The translations under genes and the position numbers were made by a program. A DNA stretch of 17,866 nucleotides from Gammaproteobacteria bacterium (GTDB taxonomy: Bacteria > Pseudomonadota > Gammaproteobacteria > Arenicellales > Arenicellaceae): NCBI GenBank assembly GCA_003485905.1, contig DNHK01000296.1, forward strand, positions 1-17,866, written 5' to 3'. Numbering within the stretch: position 1 is the stretch's first letter; every line of letters starts with the position of its first letter. Positions 13,629-17,866 of the stretch are shown piece by piece. The notes under the pieces are model-generated. The model was not told the DNA's origin, did no database searches, and saw nothing but the letters and a program-made list of their open reading frames with translations.

Positions 13629-15410
13629 TTAAAGTTTATAGTGCCGTTCTATATGTTCGCGAGTAATCACACCGCAAATTCTATTTGCTGACTTACCATG
13701 AGCACCCGTAACGTAAAGTAAATCGGCGCCAGTTGCCTCCATCGCCTCGTGGGCTTCTTGGAGCGTTTCCAGAATCGTAACTCTGGTGGAGTCCTCTCGC
13801 ATTGCAGGTAAGCTGAGTAGGTCTATGTCGGCGTTATCAGATTTGAGATTATTAAGGTGGATGGCCAAATCAGCTGCAGGTAGTAGCGACGCCTGTCCGT
13901 TATCAGCAAAGGCCATTATCCAACGTTGGTTGGCTTCCAATGCTGTGCGCGCAGCCTCTACTGTGATGATTCTGTCCATTTGTGACACACTCTTATCCAT
14001 AACGCTGGCAACGCCGATCCGACGTAGCGCTTGAGCCATGGGGGCATTGCGATAATCCAGTCCTCGTTCACGCATAAGAACGCGATAAATTGACATAAAT
14101 CCAAACGGTACTCGTTTGGTAATCAGTGCGGCTACCACCGCAATCATTGCTGGCAATATAACTGAATGTGTACCACTTAATTCCAGAATAGCCACCAGTG
14201 CCGCCAGCGGAGCATGCAGTGTTGCGCCCATCATGGCGCAAGCGCCTAGCAGAGCGTATAAGCCTTCATCGTGCAATCCGCTCACCAGGTCGTTAGCCAT
14301 CATACCCATTGATCCGCCCAGGCAGGCGCCCATTAATAAGCTCGGGGCTATTAACCCACCAGGCATCCCTAAACCAACCGCTGCAGATGTAGCGATTATC
14401 TTGGCAAAAAATATCAGCATAAGCGCAGCCATTGATATTTGCCCCACGATTGCCAGACTCAAAGTGTCGTAGCCGATTCCCATAATCTGTGGTGCGGGAA
14501 TTGCGAGTGCGCCGGTGATTGTGCCGGCCAGTGCGATTCGAAACCAAACCGGTTTTGTTTCGAATAAATGGGAAAAAACCACCGATGCTTTGACAAAGGC
14601 CGCAGCGCTTAAACCAATCACGACCCCCATCAACATCACATAGGGAAGTTCACCTACCGAGGTCCACTCTATGCTCGGAACCGAAAATGCAGGTGCGTCA
14701 CCAAACACTATTCGAGCTAAACTGGTCGCCGTGAGTGACGCGATGATGACGGGTGTGAATCCGAGGATGGTGTACTCCATTAGGACTACCTCCATCGCAA
14801 ATATCACGCCAGCTAAAGGTGTATTGAATCCAGCGCCAATCGCAGAAGCGACACCGCAACCAATGAGTATTCGGCCGGCATTGTGAGGTATCTTAAGGGC
14901 GTCGCTAATATTGGCACCTGCGGCTGCGCCCAAGTGTACAGCCGGCCCCTCACGCCCCACTGACTGACCGGTAATCATGCACAAGGCCGCGCCAACAAAT
15001 TGCATAGCCGCGTTCTTAAGCGGCAAACGGCCATGATGATAAGCAAGACGTTCAAGTACATGGACAATGCCTGTCTGTCTGGTTGACGCACTAACGGATT
15101 GAAAAATTATTCCAATGACTATCCCTCCACCAGCGCATAACAGAAATCGCGTTCCGCCAGAAAGAGATTCAAATGAGGCGCTATAATCATCCATTACCGA
15201 TGATGTAAGGGCACCGGTAACAAGCAAACGAAAGCAAATACTTATTGAACCTGCGATTAGTCCGACGATAACCGCGAGCACAGCCAGTTGAGCCATTGCG
15301 TCGTTCCGCGACATACGAATACGTTGCTGGTCAATAAATTCACGCACCTCAGAGCGGATCCGCAGCGCTAGCTGGAAGAGTTTTTGAGTTATGTCTGGCT
15401 CGGCAGGCAC
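13629..15410 (-). CDS. CLC-family chloride channel/transporter with C-terminal CBS domains
   Basis: A 593-residue inner-membrane anion channel or exchanger. The gating-glutamate signature is GREGPAVHLG (152-161) with Glu154. FNTPLAGVIF (195-204) and GMPGGLIAPSLLMGACLGG are the other pore-lining family motifs. The first filter motif, GSGIP in E. coli ClcA, reads T-G-I-V. The second glutamate of the ClcA pair EE (the internal proton glutamate) is Val208. The C-terminus (about 460-593) carries a CBS-domain pair beginning VASVMDKSV and ending ICGVITREHIERHY, which probably senses nucleotides or ionic state. The start is GTG at 15410, nine bases after the stop of the phosphomannomutase gene, so both are probably one transcript. 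Confidence 0.93.
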   Translation of the reverse strand: MPAEPDITQKLFQLALRIRSEVREFIDQQRIRMSRNDAMAQLAVLAVIVGLIAGSISICFRLLVTGALTSSVMDDYSASFESLSGGTRFLLCAGGGIVIGIIFQSVSASTRQTGIVHVLERLAYHHGRLPLKNAAMQFVGAALCMITGQSVGREGPAVHLGAAAGANISDALKIPHNAGRILIGCGVASAIGAGFNTPLAGVIFAMEVVLMEYTILGFTPVIIASLTATSLARIVFGDAPAFSVPSIEWTSVGELPYVMLMGVVIGLSAAAFVKASVVFSHLFETKPVWFRIALAGTITGALAIPAPQIMGIGYDTLSLAIVGQISMAALMLIFFAKIIATSAAVGLGMPGGLIAPSLLMGACLGGSMGMMANDLVSGLHDEGLYALLGACAMMGATLHAPLAALVAILELSGTHSVILPAMIAVVAALITKRVPFGFMSIYRVLMRERGLDYRNAPMAQALRRIGVASVMDKSVSQMDRIITVEAARTALEANQRWIMAFADNGQASLLPAADLAIHLNNLKSDNADIDLLSLPAMREDSTRVTILETLQEAHEAMEATGADLLYVTGAHGKSANRICGVITREHIERHYKL

Positions 15411-15419
15411 GGGCTTAGA

Positions 15420-16811
15420 TTAGAACGGTGGTACAACGTCCGGTCGCGTACCCGTAATTAAGCTTCTAAAACGAGATTGGATCCGTTCAAGAGCAGCGGT
15501 ATCGTCCGCCTCAAATCTCAACACTAGTATGGGCGTTGTATTTGAAGGGCGTATTAAGCCAAACCCATCGTCAAAGTCCACACGAATACCATCCATGGTG
15601 GATACTTTTGCATCATCGAATGAAGCGTTTTCGATCATCTCATTCATAAACACGTAATGCTCACCTTCTTGCATTTCAATACGCAATTCAGGTGTGTTGA
15701 CGGAGTCAGGTAAAGCGTTAAACACGTCGGTAGGGCTTTGGTCCATTTTGGAAAGCAGTTCGATCAGCCGGGCACCTGCATAACTGCCGTCATCAAACCC
15801 ATACCAGCGTTCCTTGAAAAATATGTGGCCGCTCATTTCACCGGCCAATTGCGCACCGGTTTCCTTCAATTTGCCTTTAATAAAAGAATGTCCGGTTCGC
15901 CACATGGTTGCTTTGCCGCCAGCGGCTTCGATTTCGCGTGGCAGGGTCCGTGAACATTTAACATCGTAAATAATTTCAGCAGCAGGGTTTCTTTCCAGCA
16001 CGTCTCTGGCAAATAGAATCATTTGCCGATCAGGCCAGATCACATTGCCTTCGGCGGTTACCACGCCCAGGCGATCACCGTCTCCGTCAAATGCAAATCC
16101 CAGCTCAGCGCCTTGATCTTTTACAGCTTTAATCAGATCTTGCAGGTTTTCTATTTGGCTGGGGTCTGGGTGATGGTTTGGAAAATTGCCATCTACTTCG
16201 CCATACAATGTGGTGACGTCGCAACCGAGCCGCTCAAATAATTGGGGAGCGACGGCACCAGCGACTCCGTTCCCACAATCGATGACCAATTTAATCTGTC
16301 TGGCTAGCTTTACATCAGCAACGATGGTGTCCAGATATTCGGGAATAATTTCTCGTGAAGAGTATGTACCTGTGGTTTCAGACGGTGCGACAACAAAACT
16401 ACTGTCCTGTATGCGTTGTCGAATAGTTTGAATGCGTTCTGCCGAAAGCGTCATTCCATTGATGACCATCTTGAACCCATTATAATCTGGTGGATTATGG
16501 CTACCGGTAATGGCAACACAGGAAGGGATCCCAAGGCTATAAGAGGCAAAGTAAACTACCGGCGTTGGAGCAACACCAATGTCAACGACGTCAAGCCCTG
16601 TTGAGCGGATGCCATCGGAGAGAGCCTTGGCAAGTTTTGGGCCGGAGAGTCGCCCGTCACGACCGACAATTATCGCCGGTTGATTGTGATTAATCGCCTC
16701 TGTACCAATACTTTGGCCAATCTGGTAGGTCATATCGACGGTAAGGGTTTTGTCGACGATGCCACGTATATCGTAGGCTTTGAAAATTTCGGCAGGAAAG
16801 CGGTCGTTCAT
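15420..16811 (-). CDS. algC: Phosphomannomutase/phosphoglucomutase, AlgC type
   Basis: A 463-residue alpha-D-phosphohexomutase that interconverts mannose 6-phosphate and mannose 1-phosphate, and usually also the glucose phosphates, feeding GDP-mannose and UDP-glucose for polysaccharides and lipopolysaccharide. The N-terminus has AEIFKAYDIRGIVD. The phosphoserine loop is TGSHNP (102-107) with catalytic Ser104, the metal loop is DGDGDRLG (242-249), and the sugar-specificity loop is GEMSGHIFF. The C-terminal phosphate-binding loop is RPSNTTP. All catalytic parts are intact, and length matches the Pseudomonas AlgC type. The ATG at 16811 lacks a strong ribosome-binding site. It is the first gene of a probable two-gene transcript with the CLC gene. 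Confidence 0.93.
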   Translation of the reverse strand: MNDRFPAEIFKAYDIRGIVDKTLTVDMTYQIGQSIGTEAINHNQPAIIVGRDGRLSGPKLAKALSDGIRSTGLDVVDIGVAPTPVVYFASYSLGIPSCVAITGSHNPPDYNGFKMVINGMTLSAERIQTIRQRIQDSSFVVAPSETTGTYSSREIIPEYLDTIVADVKLARQIKLVIDCGNGVAGAVAPQLFERLGCDVTTLYGEVDGNFPNHHPDPSQIENLQDLIKAVKDQGAELGFAFDGDGDRLGVVTAEGNVIWPDRQMILFARDVLERNPAAEIIYDVKCSRTLPREIEAAGGKATMWRTGHSFIKGKLKETGAQLAGEMSGHIFFKERWYGFDDGSYAGARLIELLSKMDQSPTDVFNALPDSVNTPELRIEMQEGEHYVFMNEMIENASFDDAKVSTMDGIRVDFDDGFGLIRPSNTTPILVLRFEADDTAALERIQSRFRSLITGTRPDVVPPF

Positions 16812-16849
16812 TGGTAGATATATTGGAAGCCAGGTGCGGGGTGATTTGA

Positions 16850-16877
16850 ATTATAACCAATCGAACAAAAGTTACTA
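16850..16877 (-). promoter_or_regulatory. Candidate sigma-70 promoter of the algC-type gene
   Basis: On the minus strand, a perfect TATAAT (16850-16855) lies 16 bases after TAGTAA (16872-16877), a weak -35 match. It is 38 bases upstream of the mutase start codon, inside the 123-base gap after the amidase gene. Confidence 0.45.
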
Positions 16878-16934
16878 TCGCAAACCGACTTGCCACCTCA
16901 CCGTTTTCATTGGTGTAACTTACTTTGCATCTAG

Positions 16935-17866
16935 TTATTGATTTCTCAATGAGGGTGCAGGAATTGTTGGGATCAAAGCTGATAACGATTTAGCGATTGC
17001 CAACAGTTCGCGATCTTCATTGCGTTTCCCGTCCAGTGATACGGCTAACGGTAAGCCAATAGAATTTAACGCTATGGGAAACACAACACCGGGCTGGCCT
17101 GCCAGCGCACCGGGGCTAGAATTATGATCATTTATAAATATTGAAACTGCTTCGTCATCAATGATGGTTTCCTGAGGATTATCTGGCAGTGCAAACGGAG
17201 CGGCGCTCGCTGTCGCCGGAAAAATCATTGCTGACAATTGATTATCGCTAAAGTAAGCGTCGTAGTTAGCTTGTAATTCTGGTCGGGCGACGTCAATCGC
17301 ATTGCGATAAACCTCTTCGGGAATAGCGTCTGGCGCGCCGTCAATTACAAGTTGATCCCAAATGGCTTTAACATCCCAACCGATTTCTGCATACAGCTCT
17401 TCAAAGCTTGTACCATCGCCCCAGCTAGCTAGGAACTCAACAATTGACGGGTGCGTTTCGTAGAATAATATCGGGTACAACGCCGCGTCATTTAGCGCCG
17501 CGGCATCTTGCAAATCGACAGCAACCAAAGTAACCCCTGCATTTCTTAGCGAGTCCAGATACGTGTCGAAAGCAGATTTCAACTCAGAGCTAGTGCCATC
17601 GTAAAAGAACTCACTAGGAACGCCGAGTCGCAGTGAGCTTAATTCGATTGCGGCTAACTCATTAAAATCGTCACTCAGAACAGAATCTATCAAGGCTAAA
17701 TCATCAACCGAGCGAGTCAACGGGCCAATTGTATCCAGTGTCGGTGCCAGTGGCGCAACACCGCTATTATCGTAGCGCCCAGTAGAAGGCCTTAGTCCGA
17801 ATAGCCCGGTGTAGGCGGCCGGAACCCTAATAGAAGCTGCAGTGTCTGAACCAATCGCAATCGGCA
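16935..17866 (-). CDS. Amidase signature family protein, C-terminal part (5' end outside window)
   Basis: A partial gene: 310 codons run open to the window edge and end in a stop at 16935-16937. The visible part starts PIAIGSDTAASIRVP, the nucleophile motif of amidase-signature hydrolases (usually GTDTGGSIR), with the nucleophilic Ser kept. AAYTGLFGLRPSTGR and LAPTLDTIGPLTRSVDDLAL follow, both strongly diagnostic. The Lys and cis-Ser of the catalytic triad lie upstream, outside the window. The Gly-Gly before the nucleophile is Ala-Ala. The enzyme would hydrolyse an amide bond; the substrate is unknown, and there is no GatB or GatC neighbour to suggest GatA. Any signal peptide cannot be seen. 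Confidence 0.88.
   Translation of the reverse strand, partial: PIAIGSDTAASIRVPAAYTGLFGLRPSTGRYDNSGVAPLAPTLDTIGPLTRSVDDLALIDSVLSDDFNELAAIELSSLRLGVPSEFFYDGTSSELKSAFDTYLDSLRNAGVTLVAVDLQDAAALNDAALYPILFYETHPSIVEFLASWGDGTSFEELYAEIGWDVKAIWDQLVIDGAPDAIPEEVYRNAIDVARPELQANYDAYFSDNQLSAMIFPATASAAPFALPDNPQETIIDDEAVSIFINDHNSSPGALAGQPGVVFPIALNSIGLPLAVSLDGKRNEDRELLAIAKSLSALIPTIPAPSLRNQ

Noticed and set aside
13606..13629. Intrinsic terminator after the CLC gene
   Set aside because: A run of T follows the stop on the minus strand, but the preceding sequence forms no GC-containing stem.

Overview
The window looks like chromosomal DNA of a Gram-negative gammaproteobacterium of moderate GC content. The evidence is a proteobacterial-type GshA, an AlgC-type phosphomannomutase, a YhhQ-type queuosine-precursor transporter, an outer-membrane beta-barrel ending in Phe and lipobox lipoproteins. 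Sodium-coupled transport would suit a marine or saline habitat, but this is inference. I see no tRNA, rRNA, CRISPR array, insertion sequence, integrase or phage gene. Apart from one local duplication, the window is mostly ordinary housekeeping and transport genes.

Layout. (a) 1-2392 is a duplicated module: a small four-cysteine lipoprotein gene followed by a sodium:neurotransmitter-symporter (NSS) gene. The first copy keeps its lipoprotein, but its symporter survives only as a roughly 93-base remnant with an in-frame stop. The second copy is complete. An MFS drug-efflux-type transporter follows at 2437-3822. (b) 3875-7414 holds an FAD-linked 2-hydroxyacid dehydrogenase (-), a short-chain dehydrogenase (+), a YhhQ-like transporter (-) and a divergent PTPS/QueD-fold protein (+). 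(c) 7625-11872 is a plus-strand run: a Met/His-rich outer-membrane barrel, an MtnC-like HAD protein that has lost its catalytic residues, an AlkA-type DNA glycosylase, a DUF1499 protein and a glycerate-kinase-type P-loop kinase. (d) 11888-17866 is all minus strand: gshA, a CLC chloride channel/transporter with CBS domains, an algC-type mutase just upstream of it and probably co-transcribed with it, and the C-terminal part of an amidase that runs off the window.

No single pathway joins these genes. The most unusual signals are: the mosaic lipoprotein/symporter duplication with a conserved, covarying hairpin after each lipoprotein stop codon; the intact but apparently catalytically dead MtnC homologue behind a promoter overlapped by a perfect 11-bp inverted repeat; and the PTPS-fold protein that keeps its zinc histidines but appears to lack the usual catalytic residues. 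Residue-level comparisons with families rest on remembered family motifs, not on alignments run here.
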